NCBI RefSeq assembly: GCF_001315105.1 | Contig: NZ_BAZR01000005.1 | Coordinates: forward strand, 62,001-126,000 | DNA from: Paenibacillus sp. JCM 10914 | GTDB taxonomy: Bacteria; Bacillota; Bacilli; Paenibacillales; Paenibacillaceae | DNA length: 64,000 nucleotides | Direction: 5' to 3' | Shown: piece by piece, positions 18,495 through 27,511 of the stretch | Position numbering within the stretch: the stretch's first letter is position 1 | Layout: every line of letters starts with the position of its first letter | Program-made: the position numbers and the translations under genes | The notes under the pieces: model-generated | Seen by the model: the letters and a program-made list of their open reading frames with translations, nothing else | Database searches by the model: none | What the model was told of the DNA's origin: nothing

Positions 18495-19249
18495 ATGATG
18501 TTTAATGTTCTTGTTGTTGACGATGAATCCGTTCAAAGAGAAGGCATTAAGGATTTGATCTCTCAGTACCGCTTTCCGTTTCAAGTGCTGGAAGCTGAGA
18601 ATGGGATAGCAGCGGAGCGGATTCTGATTCAGAACGCGATTGATATCCTTATCACAGACGTCAGAATGCCACTCATGGACGGACTGGAGCTTAGCAAGCA
18701 AGCTCGCAAGACACAGCAGGACCTTAAGATTGTCATCTGCAGCGGTTATGGAGAATTCGAGTATGCCCGCAGCGCCATTCGGCTGGGTGTGGTGAATTAC
18801 TTGCTGAAGCCGCTCGTGAGGGAAGAATTTCTACAGGTGATGGAGGACATCACACAGATTCGTCCCCACAGCGGACCAGGTGAGCTGGAGACGATGGAAT
18901 CCAAGGTAATTCGTCAGGTCAAGGATTATGTGAAGGACAATCATCAGCGGGATATTTCGTTATCGGAGGCAGCCCATGATGTGTATCTGTCGCCGGGCTA
19001 TCTGAGCCTGCTATTCAAGAAAGAGACCGGTGAGAACTTCTCGAAGTATCTGACCGATTATCGACTTAGGCGGGCCAGTCATTTGTTGATGCAATCCAAT
19101 ATGAAAATCAATGACATCGCCGGCGCGGTTGGCATCGACAATCATTCTTATTTTGCCAAGCTGTTCAAGGGGAAGTTCGGCATCAGCCGGTACAGTACAG
19201 AGAGTGCGGGGGGCTACATGATCGGGTGGATCAAGAACAGGTTCAATGA
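18495..19249 (+). CDS. YesN-type response regulator with AraC DNA-binding domain (frameshift at about 19188)
   Basis: Response regulator with an N-terminal receiver domain ('VLVVDDESVQREGI', phosphoacceptor Asp in 'ILITDVRMP', Lys in 'YLLKPL') and a C-terminal AraC/XylS helix-turn-helix domain ('LSEAAHDVYLSPGYLSLLFKKE' and 'NDIAGAVGIDNHSYFAKLFK'). As written the frame runs on into the kinase gene. Restoring one C at 19187-19188 turns 'GISRYST' into 'GISPVQYRE', the usual end of this family, with a stop at 19249 (251 residues) overlapping the kinase start. It probably activates the LplABC-type importer behind it. Confidence 0.85.
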
Positions 19250-20869
19250 TATCCGGTTCCGTAACAAGCTGCTGCTGTCGCATCTAGTGATTGCCCTCAT
19301 TCCCATTCTTCTGCTCGGGCTGCTCTCCTTCATCCAATCCTACCGCATTCAGATGAAGGAACTGCGAAGCGAAGCCGAGGCCAGTCTGGAGCAGGTGGCG
19401 AATATTATGGACTATAAGATCAATCGGTACAATACGCTGAGCGAGTTCATGGTATTGAACCGCGAGTTATCGCAGATCTTCATCAAGGACTATGAAGAGA
19501 ACTATTTCAATATGTACTTGGATTTTCGTGACATTCTGGAGCCCCTGATCTCGAACATTCGACTGATGGATGATGATATTGAGGACATCACCTTTTATAC
19601 ATCCGGCAAGTTAATCGGGATTCGCGACAATATTGTGCCGATCGGCGATCTGAAGAGCAAGCGTGGTATGACGGGTTTCGGGGTCGGCGCTGGATCGTGG
19701 ACGGGGAGAAACTGTATCTCGTACAGGAACTGATCAGCAATCCGAAGGACCGCAATTACATGGTGATCTCGATTCAGCATGACAGCATCTTCGGAGACCT
19801 GGACAAGCTGTCGGAGCATGTAGCCGTTCATATCGAGGATGCGAGTCAGCGCATGATTTTCGTGGAGGACAAGAAGGCGGCAGGCAGTCCCACCATCTCT
19901 GGAGAAGGGGAAGCTAGCGGTTTGAATCTAAGCCGATCCCTTGCGAACAATGGTTGGACGATTCGCTATCAGCTGCTGAATACGAATGCGTATGCGAACG
20001 CGATGAGCTTTTTTCAGATTACACTGTTTGTCATTGCCCTTAGTTTAATCATTACCTTCTTGCTCATTTACGTGATCTCCAATAACTTTACACGCCGAAT
20101 CATTCATATTAAGAACAAGGTAGACAAGGTGGAGCAGAACAATCTCGATGTGATTATCCAGAGTTCGTCGCGGGATGAATTCGGAGAGCTGACCAACGGC
20201 ATCGGCAAAATGCTAAGGCGAATCAATAGCCTCATCTCCCAGGTGTATCAAGCCGAGATCGCCAAGCGAGAAAGCGAATATAACAAGCTGATCAATCAGA
20301 TCAATCCGCATTTCTTGTATAATACCCTCTCTTTTCTTCGATGGCGGGCGGAGAAGAAGGCCGATATCGAAACGAGTTATATGGTGTCGGCGCTGGCACG
20401 ATTCTACCAGACGACTCTGAATCAAGGACGGCATATGGCGACGATCAAGGATGAGGTGCAGCATATTAAGGCGTATCTGGATTTGCAGCTCATTATGAAC
20501 GATGGTCGATTCGACGTGGATTACGAGATTGATGAGCAGGTGCTGCATACGGAGGTCATTCATTTTATTCTGCAGCCGATCGTGGAGAACGCCATTAAAC
20601 ACGGATTCGCAGAGACGGAACTGATCCATTGTCATATTCGGATCAAGATCAGTCGGGTAAGCGAAGGCGTTCAATTCACCGTCAGCGATAACGGCGTGGG
20701 CATGACGCCCATAGTGGCGGAGCGGCTATTGACCGGTGATCACGGAGGCTGTGGCGTGCGGAATGTGAATGATCGGATGAAGCTGTATTATGGACGAGAT
20801 TATGGACTCACGATTCATAGCGAGCCAGGCAACGGAACGGAGGTGTCAATGGTGATTCCGTCCGCTTGA
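19218..20869 (+). CDS. YesM-type sensor histidine kinase (frameshift at about 19662)
   Basis: A membrane sensor kinase of about 550 residues. ATG 19218 follows GGGGGG and overlaps the corrected response-regulator end. Two membrane helices flank an extracellular sensor region; a HAMP segment, the His_kinase domain 'INPHFLYNTL' with its phosphoacceptor His, and the ATPase motifs 'VENAIKHGF' and 'SDNGVGMTP' follow. Restoring one C near 19662 joins 'DLKSK' to 'PWYDGFRGRRWIVDGEKLY' in one frame. Such kinases sense extracellular oligosaccharides or their binding proteins; here the mannan products are likely. Confidence 0.87.
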
Positions 20870-20881
20870 ACAGGCAGGGAC

Positions 20882-20912
20882 AGCGGTATGCGGAAGCAGC
20901 CGCTTTTTTTGT
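20882..20912 (+). terminator. Probable terminator after the kinase gene
   Basis: AGCGG and CCGCT arms with an additional GCGG/CCGC pairing option are followed by seven Ts. Confidence 0.55.
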
Positions 20913-20992
20913 TTTTTTTATTTACTGTGGCATCGTCTGAGGTGATGAAAAAAGTGATACATATCCGAAAAATGTTGCATATACGCTAAATT

Positions 20993-21006
20993 TGAAACCG
21001 CATACA
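20993..21006 (+). promoter_or_regulatory. Weak cre-like site upstream of the LplA-type gene
   Basis: TGAAACCGCATACA differs from the catabolite-responsive element consensus at two positions, 40 bases before the start. Confidence 0.28.
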
Positions 21007-21045
21007 ATTTGACTATGAACGAAAACAGATAAAGGGGATGACAGG

Positions 21046-22680
21046 ATGGACAAGCGTAGAAAGCTCGTTTCACTGCTGCTCGGCTGCATGATGCTGATCG
21101 TATTTAGCGGATGCGGCGGCGATAATGATCAGGTGCAGCCGCAAATTTCAGAACAAGATTACGAGCCCTATGGTAAATATGAGTCGCCTGTGGAATTCAC
21201 GATCGGTCGGAATACGAACCACGTGAACAACTTGCCGCCGGGCGATACGATTGAGAATAATTTGGCAACCCGTTACGTGGAGGATCGGGTAAACGTGAAG
21301 GCCAAAGTGGCTTGGGAGACGGACGATATGGATCAGAAGCTGTCCCTGTCGATGACGACCGGGGATCTGCCGGACGTCATGCTCGTCAGCCGTGAAATCT
21401 TCAACCAACTGGTGGATAACGAACTGATCGCCGACATGACGGAAGTGTACGAGAAGACGGCATCCGAGGGCGTTAAGAATATCTACGCTTCCTATGGCGA
21501 CTTGCTGCTTGACCAGGTGAAGGTGGACGGCAAAATCATGGGCCTTCCCATGACGAATATCGGCAACCAGCATCAACTACTTTGGGTTCGTAAGGACTGG
21601 GTGGATAAGGTCGGCGCGAAGCTGCCGGAATCCGTCGAGGATGTGTGGGATCTCGCCAGAACCTTTGTGGAACAAGACGTCTCGGGAACAGGGAAGACCG
21701 TAGGGATGGTGATGGATTCCAATGCCATGAACTTCACGCCGGTGTTCGCTGCGCACGGTGCCTTCCCCATGAACTGGATCGAGAAGGATGGTCAGGTTGC
21801 ATATGGGTCGGTACAGCCCGAGATGAAGCAGGCGCTGGCGGAGCTGAGCGCCATGTATAAGGAAGGCCTGATTGATAAACAGTTCGCCGTCCGGTCGAAC
21901 GAAGAGAAGGAAGCACTCGTCATTAACGGACAGGTGGGGATACTGTTTAACCCGTGGTGGATCGGCTACACGAACTACAAGGATTCCATCAAGCAAGATC
22001 CTGATGCCGTCTGGGTAGCCGTATCGGCACCCGTGGATGAGAATGGCAAGTTCAAGACGATCCGCCAGGATCCGGTGGGCGGCGGTATCGTTGTGGTGAA
22101 GAAGGGTTTTGCCCATCCGGAAGCGATTATGAAGTCGGTCAATTTGACAACGGATTTCCTGTACTCCTTAACGGATGATGCAATCACCTACAAGAAAGAG
22201 CATCCCGATGAGATGTTGACCGATGCCAGCCGCTGGAACAATGATCCGACGCAAATTCCGATGCAAGTGGATTATGACGATGTGTTGAAGCGTTATTACG
22301 ACGATCTGATGAAAGCGGATGAGTCCGGGGATGCTTCCTCCGTACAGGAAGACCGGGTGGTGTCCTTCAGGGCTTTTCAGGAGTTTAAGGACAAAGGTAA
22401 TGCCGTCGATGTGAACACATACGGTGAATATCTCTCCCGTATCGAGGGTCAGCGTGAGGCGAATAATCCGAATCTGGAAGTAATTCCTGCTGGTTTCTAT
22501 GGAACGACCGAGACGATGAAGCTGAAGTGGGCCAATCTGCAGAAGCTCGAAGAGGAGACCATGCTCAAGATCATTATGGGGCAAGCTTCTGTAGAAGAAT
22601 TCGATAAGTTTGTAGAGACCTGGAAGCGTACCGGCGGCGATGAGATTACGAATGAGGTCATTCAGATGAGCAACAGATAA
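21046..22680 (+). CDS. LplA-type extracellular sugar-binding lipoprotein
   Basis: A 544-residue lipoprotein with lipobox 'VFSGC' and the two-lobed fold of the large Paenibacillus LplA class ('VKAKVAWETDDMDQKLSLSM', 'LPDVMLVSRE'). It starts at ATG 21046 after AAGGGGATGACAGG. It captures an oligosaccharide, probably alpha-1,6-mannan fragments given the GH76 and GH125 genes around, and passes it to the two following permeases. It directly follows the YesN/YesM pair that likely controls it. Confidence 0.88.
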   Translation: MDKRRKLVSLLLGCMMLIVFSGCGGDNDQVQPQISEQDYEPYGKYESPVEFTIGRNTNHVNNLPPGDTIENNLATRYVEDRVNVKAKVAWETDDMDQKLSLSMTTGDLPDVMLVSREIFNQLVDNELIADMTEVYEKTASEGVKNIYASYGDLLLDQVKVDGKIMGLPMTNIGNQHQLLWVRKDWVDKVGAKLPESVEDVWDLARTFVEQDVSGTGKTVGMVMDSNAMNFTPVFAAHGAFPMNWIEKDGQVAYGSVQPEMKQALAELSAMYKEGLIDKQFAVRSNEEKEALVINGQVGILFNPWWIGYTNYKDSIKQDPDAVWVAVSAPVDENGKFKTIRQDPVGGGIVVVKKGFAHPEAIMKSVNLTTDFLYSLTDDAITYKKEHPDEMLTDASRWNNDPTQIPMQVDYDDVLKRYYDDLMKADESGDASSVQEDRVVSFRAFQEFKDKGNAVDVNTYGEYLSRIEGQREANNPNLEVIPAGFYGTTETMKLKWANLQKLEEETMLKIIMGQASVEEFDKFVETWKRTGGDEITNEVIQMSNR

Positions 22681-22701
22681 TGTTGACGTGAGCTTAAGTG
22701 T

Positions 22702-22722
22702 GGAGGACTGATGGTGTCCTCC
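22702..22722 (+). promoter_or_regulatory. Intercistronic hairpin after the LplA-type gene
   Basis: GGAGGAC and GTCCTCC arms with a seven-base loop and no T run; it may stabilise the upstream message. Confidence 0.4.
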
Positions 22723-22774
22723 CGCACGGGCTTGTTATTCGATAAGGCCGGTCAAGATGGAGGTGGAGCGGACG

Positions 22775-23725
22775 ATGGCACAAGTGGAAACAACCGTCAA
22801 TCAAGAGCGGGAAGTACGATACCGGAGGAAAAAGAAGCGCAAAGCCTTTGACGAAATGACCTATCATGCGATGCTACTGCCTGGCATGGCTATGCTGTTC
22901 ATTTTCTCGATTGTGCCGATGTTCGGGGTGGTCATGGCTTTTCAAAAGTTCATCCCTGCCAAAGGGATATTCGGTTCTGCATGGGCAGGACTCACCAATT
23001 TCACGTATATGTTTCAACTACCGGATGCGAAGCAGATCTTTGTCAATACACTGGTCATCGCGGTCGGGAAGATTGTGCTCGGATTGATTGTACCCATCGT
23101 ATTTGCCCTACTGCTCAATGAGGTGCGTCTGAAGCTGTTCAAGAGTACGATTCAGACCATTGTGTATTTGCCGCATTTTATGTCCTGGGTCGTCTTGGGT
23201 ACGATGCTGACCATGATCTTCTCTTTTGACGGCATGATTAACAATTTCCTTGAGTTTCTGGGGTTGGAGCGGATTATGTTTCTGGCCAGTAATGACTGGT
23301 TCAGGCCGCTGCTTATCGTGACGGATACCTGGAAGGAGTTCGGTTACGGGACGATTGTGTATTTGGCTGCATTGACGGCGATCAACCCGGCACTGTACGA
23401 ATCCGCCGCCATGGACGGTGCGAGCCGCTGGAAGCAGACGCTGAATATCACGCTGCCGGGTATGTTCCCAACGATCATCCTGCTGGGGACGCTGAGTCTC
23501 GGCAATGTACTGAATGCGGGTTTTGATCAGGTGTTCAATCTGTATAATCCGCTGGTATATGAGACCGGAGATATTATTGACACGTTTGTGTACCGCATGG
23601 GCCTGATCAATATGCAGTATTCGTTCGCAACGGCGATCGGCCTGATGAAGTCGGTCATCAGCTTTGTTCTGATCGTTATTTCCTACAGAATGGCCTCGAG
23701 GTATGCGGGGTACAGAATTTTCTAG
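22775..23725 (+). CDS. LplB-type sugar ABC transporter permease
   Basis: A 316-residue permease. ATG 22775 follows GGAGGTGG; the in-frame ATG at 22757 has no site. A basic cytoplasmic N-terminus is followed by six helices and the EAA loop 'ESAAMDGASRWKQTLNITLPG', which contacts the ATPase. It forms a heterodimer with the next gene product. No ATPase gene is nearby, so a shared MsmX-like ATPase is presumed. Confidence 0.9.
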   Translation: MAQVETTVNQEREVRYRRKKKRKAFDEMTYHAMLLPGMAMLFIFSIVPMFGVVMAFQKFIPAKGIFGSAWAGLTNFTYMFQLPDAKQIFVNTLVIAVGKIVLGLIVPIVFALLLNEVRLKLFKSTIQTIVYLPHFMSWVVLGTMLTMIFSFDGMINNFLEFLGLERIMFLASNDWFRPLLIVTDTWKEFGYGTIVYLAALTAINPALYESAAMDGASRWKQTLNITLPGMFPTIILLGTLSLGNVLNAGFDQVFNLYNPLVYETGDIIDTFVYRMGLINMQYSFATAIGLMKSVISFVLIVISYRMASRYAGYRIF

Positions 23726-23735
23726 GAGGGTTAGC

Positions 23736-24623
23736 ATGATTCAATCCAAAACGCTGGGCTCAAGGCTATCCCGTCTGATGATTATGCTCGCGCTGGTTCT
23801 GATAACATTTGTGTCGCTGGCTCCTATCGTCAATACGATTATGGTGTCCGTCAGCAGCAGCACGGCTGTTAATGCTGGCCGAGTCTACTTTTTTCCGGTC
23901 GAGCTGAATTTCACTTCTTATGGACAGATCCTGAATGATACGAAGTTTTGGAGGGCTTTTCTGATCTCCGTGGAGCGGGTGCTGCTTGGGGGTACCATCA
24001 ACATGATTCTGACCATCCTCATGGCTTATCCGTTGTCGCGGAGCGTCTCGCAGTTTAGATCGAGGAACAAATACATGTGGGTCATCGTGTTCACGATGCT
24101 CTTCAGCGGCGGGATCGTTCCGTGGTATATGGTGATCAGCAAGCTGGGATTGATCAACAGCATTTGGGCACTGGTTCTGCCAGGTGCGGTTCCCGTCTTC
24201 AATGTGATTCTCCTGATGAACTTTTTCAAGGGAATTCCGAAAGAACTGGAGGAGGCTGCATTCATCGATGGTGCCGGTCCGCTTAAAATCCTGCTCAAAA
24301 TCTTTATCCCGATCTCCATGCCGAGCCTGGCAACCATTACGTTGTTCGTCATCGTCGGGCACTGGAACAACTTCTTTGACGGGATCATTCTGATTAATGA
24401 CAGCGCGAAAATTCCGCTTCAGACCTATCTGCAGCAGCTCAGTCTGACGCGTGATCAAATGCAGAACCTCTCCGTCGAACAGCTTCAGCAGTTTAACAAA
24501 ATGTCGAACACTACACTGAACTCTGCTAAAATTCTGGTCTCGATGATTCCGATTCTGCTCATTTATCCGTTTCTACAGCGTTATTTAATCCACGGGATCG
24601 TCCTGGGGGCCGTGAAGGAATAG
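23736..24623 (+). CDS. LplC-type sugar ABC transporter permease
   Basis: A 295-residue permease starting at ATG 23736, just after GGAGGG and 10 bases after the preceding stop. Six membrane helices; EAA loop 'LEEAAFIDGAGPLKILLKIF'; C-terminus 'YLIHGIVLGAVKE' is typical of LplC/YtcP. Likely imports mannan oligosaccharides with the preceding proteins. Confidence 0.9.
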   Translation: MIQSKTLGSRLSRLMIMLALVLITFVSLAPIVNTIMVSVSSSTAVNAGRVYFFPVELNFTSYGQILNDTKFWRAFLISVERVLLGGTINMILTILMAYPLSRSVSQFRSRNKYMWVIVFTMLFSGGIVPWYMVISKLGLINSIWALVLPGAVPVFNVILLMNFFKGIPKELEEAAFIDGAGPLKILLKIFIPISMPSLATITLFVIVGHWNNFFDGIILINDSAKIPLQTYLQQLSLTRDQMQNLSVEQLQQFNKMSNTTLNSAKILVSMIPILLIYPFLQRYLIHGIVLGAVKE

Positions 24624-24736
24624 CTGATCTGCCTAAGATCGGCGAAAGGGGGTGAGGTAGAAGTAGCAACAGCGAGAGCTGGAGCCATTTGCGATGGAGC
24701 CGTCAGGTTAACGTTAAATCGAGGAGAGGAAGGGAT

Positions 24737-25921
24737 ATGATGAGCGGAAAAAGAATGGTGAGCCTTACGCTGGTGCTCAGCATCATTCTGGTCACTTGTA
24801 TGGGGGCCAGCCACGGTAAGGATCGTTATGCACATCAAGCGCAGTGGGCGCAAGAGAAGTTGCACGAGTATTACTGGAACGACGATGCGAAGATGATGAA
24901 CAACGCGTATCCATCAACGCCGGAAGGCGAACATGCCTTGAATTACTGGTGGAAGGCACACGGTGTTGACGCGCTGGTGGACGGCTATGAACGGACAGGA
25001 GATGAGACGTACACCGAGCGTGCGGAAGAATTGGTTCGGAGCATTATTGAGCGCAACGGCTCGCTTCATAACGAGTTCTACGATGATATGGAATGGCTGG
25101 CGCTTTCTGCACTACGCCTCTATGATGCGACCGGCAGCGAAGAGATGAAGGGATACGTCCTGGAACTGTGGGATGACATCAAGACAGCCTGGTGGGAAGA
25201 TGAACTGGGGGGTATGGCCTGGAAGAAGGATCAGCGGTACAACCGCAATGCCTGCTCCAGCGGACCCGCAGCCATCTTGGCTGCAAGGCTGTATGAACGT
25301 TTTGGCGATGTCGAAGATCTGGAATGGGCGCACAAAATTTATGAGTGGGAGAAGCGTTATCTCGTAAATCCAGACACCGGTCTGGTAGCCGATGGCTTGG
25401 TGCTGCGGGAGGATGGTACGCTGGATGTGAATGAGGCGTGGATCTTCACGTACAATCAAGGCACATTTATTGGAGCGGGTGTAGAGCTTTACCAGATTAC
25501 AGGCGATAAGCAGTACTTGCGGGATGCCGAGAAGACGGCGGCCGGCACTTTGGGCGCCTTGACGGATCAGAAGACAGGCATATTCAAGGAGGATGGTGAC
25601 GGGGACGGTGCCCTGTTCAAGGGCATACTCATCCGTTACATGGTGGAGCTCTACGAGGTCGGACATAATAAGAACCTGGAGAAATCCATCTATCGTAACG
25701 TAGATGCTTTGCTTAAGAGCAGCCGTAATAATGGATTGTTTGGGCAGGCTTGGGGCAAACCAGCGCAGAATCCGCTGGATCTGACCGCTCAGCTTAGCGG
25801 CGTGTTCCTGTTGGAGGGAGCCGCTAAGCTCGAGGCAGGCAAGACTGGTAAACCAGAAAAGCCAGGGAAACCGGGTAAGCCAGACAAACCAGGTAAGCCG
25901 GGTAAACGGGACAAGGGATAA
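24737..25921 (+). CDS. Secreted GH76 endo-alpha-1,6-mannanase with Gly-Lys-Pro tail
   Basis: A 394-residue enzyme. ATG 24737 follows GAGGAGAGG; the frame extends upstream to 24689 without a site. A signal peptide (about residues 1-25, 'LTLVLSIILVTCMGASHG') precedes the (alpha/alpha)6 GH76 domain, with the paired catalytic aspartates in 'FYDDMEW'. GH76 enzymes cut alpha-1,6-mannan backbones as in yeast cell walls. The last 25 residues are a low-complexity run of 'GKPEKPGKPGKPDKPGKPG' type that is strongly basic and may bind anionic wall polymers. It follows the importer genes and probably supplies their substrate. Confidence 0.88.
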   Translation: MMSGKRMVSLTLVLSIILVTCMGASHGKDRYAHQAQWAQEKLHEYYWNDDAKMMNNAYPSTPEGEHALNYWWKAHGVDALVDGYERTGDETYTERAEELVRSIIERNGSLHNEFYDDMEWLALSALRLYDATGSEEMKGYVLELWDDIKTAWWEDELGGMAWKKDQRYNRNACSSGPAAILAARLYERFGDVEDLEWAHKIYEWEKRYLVNPDTGLVADGLVLREDGTLDVNEAWIFTYNQGTFIGAGVELYQITGDKQYLRDAEKTAAGTLGALTDQKTGIFKEDGDGDGALFKGILIRYMVELYEVGHNKNLEKSIYRNVDALLKSSRNNGLFGQAWGKPAQNPLDLTAQLSGVFLLEGAAKLEAGKTGKPEKPGKPGKPDKPGKPGKRDKG

Positions 25922-25976
25922 GACTGCTAGTCTGATTATCGATGAATGGATAGACAGATAGGTAATCGACAGAGGC

Positions 25977-26025
25977 CAGCGCCTGCATGAATCTTTCAGC
26001 TGAAAGATCGTGCGGCGCTGTTTTA
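25977..26025 (+). terminator. Terminator after the secreted GH76 gene
   Basis: CAGCGCC and GGCGCTG arms enclose a second stem (ATCTTTC/GAAAGAT), then TTTTAT. Confidence 0.88.
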
Positions 26026-26062
26026 TAATTTTGTAAGCAGTTGTCCGCACAACATGGACAAT

Positions 26063-26091
26063 TTGAATATATCATGTTATATTGTTATATA
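26063..26091 (+). promoter_or_regulatory. Probable promoter of the AraR-like regulator gene, with shared motif
   Basis: TTGAAT at 26063 and TATATA at 26086 with a 17-base spacer. TATATTGTTA at 26078-26087 in the spacer and -10 is the exact reverse complement of TAACAATATA at 27451-27460 in the GH125 promoter, so it may be an operator of this regulator. Confidence 0.45.
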
Positions 26092-26131
26092 AATTTAATA
26101 GGTTTTGGAGTACCGTTGGAGGGATATCGAT

Positions 26132-27291
26132 TTGAAAGATGCAGCTTCCACGAAGCCGATGTATGAACAAATTTTTAATGAGATGAAGCGAAAGATATCA
26201 ACACATACTTTCCGAATTGGAGATAGAGTCCCATCGGAGAAAGATCTCGCAGACGAATACGGCGTAAGCGAATTACGAGCAAAAAAGCACTCGATTTGCT
26301 GGCAGCCGAAGGTGTGATCGTACGAAAGCCGGGCAAGGGGTCATTCGTAGCAGATCCCGATGAGCCAGTCGTACATAGGGATCCATTCGCTACAGATGGT
26401 GGAGATGCCGGCGTCACCAACCGTGAGAAGATGATTGGACTTGTTATCACGGACTTCTCTTCAAGCTACGGAACACGTCTCATATATAGCATGGAGCAAT
26501 ATTCCAGGGAGAATGATTGCTTTCTGGTGTTACGCAGAACGTTCGGAGATCAGGATAACGAACAATTATCCATCCAGAAGCTGCGCAATCTCGGAGTAAA
26601 CGGCCTGATCGTATTTCCCGCTCAAGGCGAATACTTTAACGCGGAAATATTGAAGATGGTCATCGCCCGGTTCCCGCTTGTTCTCATTGACCGCAAACTG
26701 AAGGGAGTCGCCGCAGCTTCCATCAGTACAGATAATGTTGGAGCCGCCGTGCGGGCGGTGGAGCACTTGTTTGATCTGGGACATCGTCACATATGTCTGC
26801 TGTCCCCTCCGCCAAGGGATACGACGGCGGTGGAGGAGAGGATCGAAGGATTCGTCCAGGCCCATGCCGCGCGAGGGATTGCGTTTGATCGGGATATTTG
26901 GATTAGCGACGTCACCGCGACGTTGCCAAACGCCTTTCACGAGAGCAATATTGAACGAGAAATCCAGCGGATTATGCAGCAATTGCAAGATCATCCGGCG
27001 GTTACGGCTTTTTTGGCGATCGAGTACAACATTGCCTTATTGGCCAAGGTCGCGGCAGAACGTCTTGGTTTAAGGGTACCGGAGGATCTGTCCATCGTTT
27101 GTTTTGACAGTCCACAACTCAATATCGGAGAGGGTTATATGTTTACCCATATGCGGCAAAGTGAGGAAGAAATGGGCAGACTGGCGATTGAGACGGTGCT
27201 GGGCATCATGAATCATGATGCGGTTGCGGTCGAGAAGAGGCTGCCGGCGGAATTGGTTGTGGGTTCGTCCACCGGCCCTGTAAGGAAATAA
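26132..27291 (+). CDS. AraR-like GntR/LacI hybrid transcriptional regulator (frameshift at about 26269)
   Basis: A 386-residue regulator when one C is restored at 26269, which turns 'YGVSELRAKK' into 'YGVSRITSKKALDLLAAEG'. The N-terminus is a GntR winged helix ('PMYEQIFNEMKRKI', 'GDRVPSEKDLADEYGVS'), the rest a LacI-type sugar-binding sensor ('MIGLVITDFSSSYG', 'STDNVGAAVRAVEHLFDLGH', 'LSIVCFDSPQ'). TTG 26132 follows GGAGGGATATC and is preferred to the in-frame TTG 26105. AraR-type proteins repress catabolic genes until a sugar binds. It sits directly before the GH125 operon. Confidence 0.85.
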
Positions 27292-27320
27292 CAACACAAT
27301 ATCGACCTGCATGTTGTAGC

Positions 27321-27365
27321 AAACCATGCGTTCACGCACGAGGCGGTGAATGCATGGTTTTTTTG
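27321..27365 (+). terminator. Terminator after the AraR-like regulator gene
   Basis: AAACCATGCGTTCAC and GTGAATGCATGGTTT arms form a long stem with one mismatch, followed by Ts. Confidence 0.92.
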
Positions 27366-27433
27366 TGTTTGGGTGAATGGATGAATCAACTGTTCAGAAT
27401 AACCTAATATGACATATTGATTATTTTGTATAT

Positions 27434-27462
27434 TGACATATTAACTAGATAACAATATACTA
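27434..27462 (+). promoter_or_regulatory. SigA promoter of the GH125 operon
   Basis: TTGACA at 27434-27439 and TATACT at 27457-27462 with a 17-base spacer. TAACAATATA at 27451-27460 overlaps the -10 box, and a GACATATT direct repeat surrounds the -35 region. Confidence 0.88.
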
Positions 27463-27511
27463 ACCATTGATAGCGGTTTCATAATTCAGACAAGCGAGAG
27501 GGGTACATAAT

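Noticed and set aside
18495-19733. Hybrid response regulator-sensor kinase protein
   Set aside because: One missing C removes the regulator stop; correction gives the common two-gene layout.
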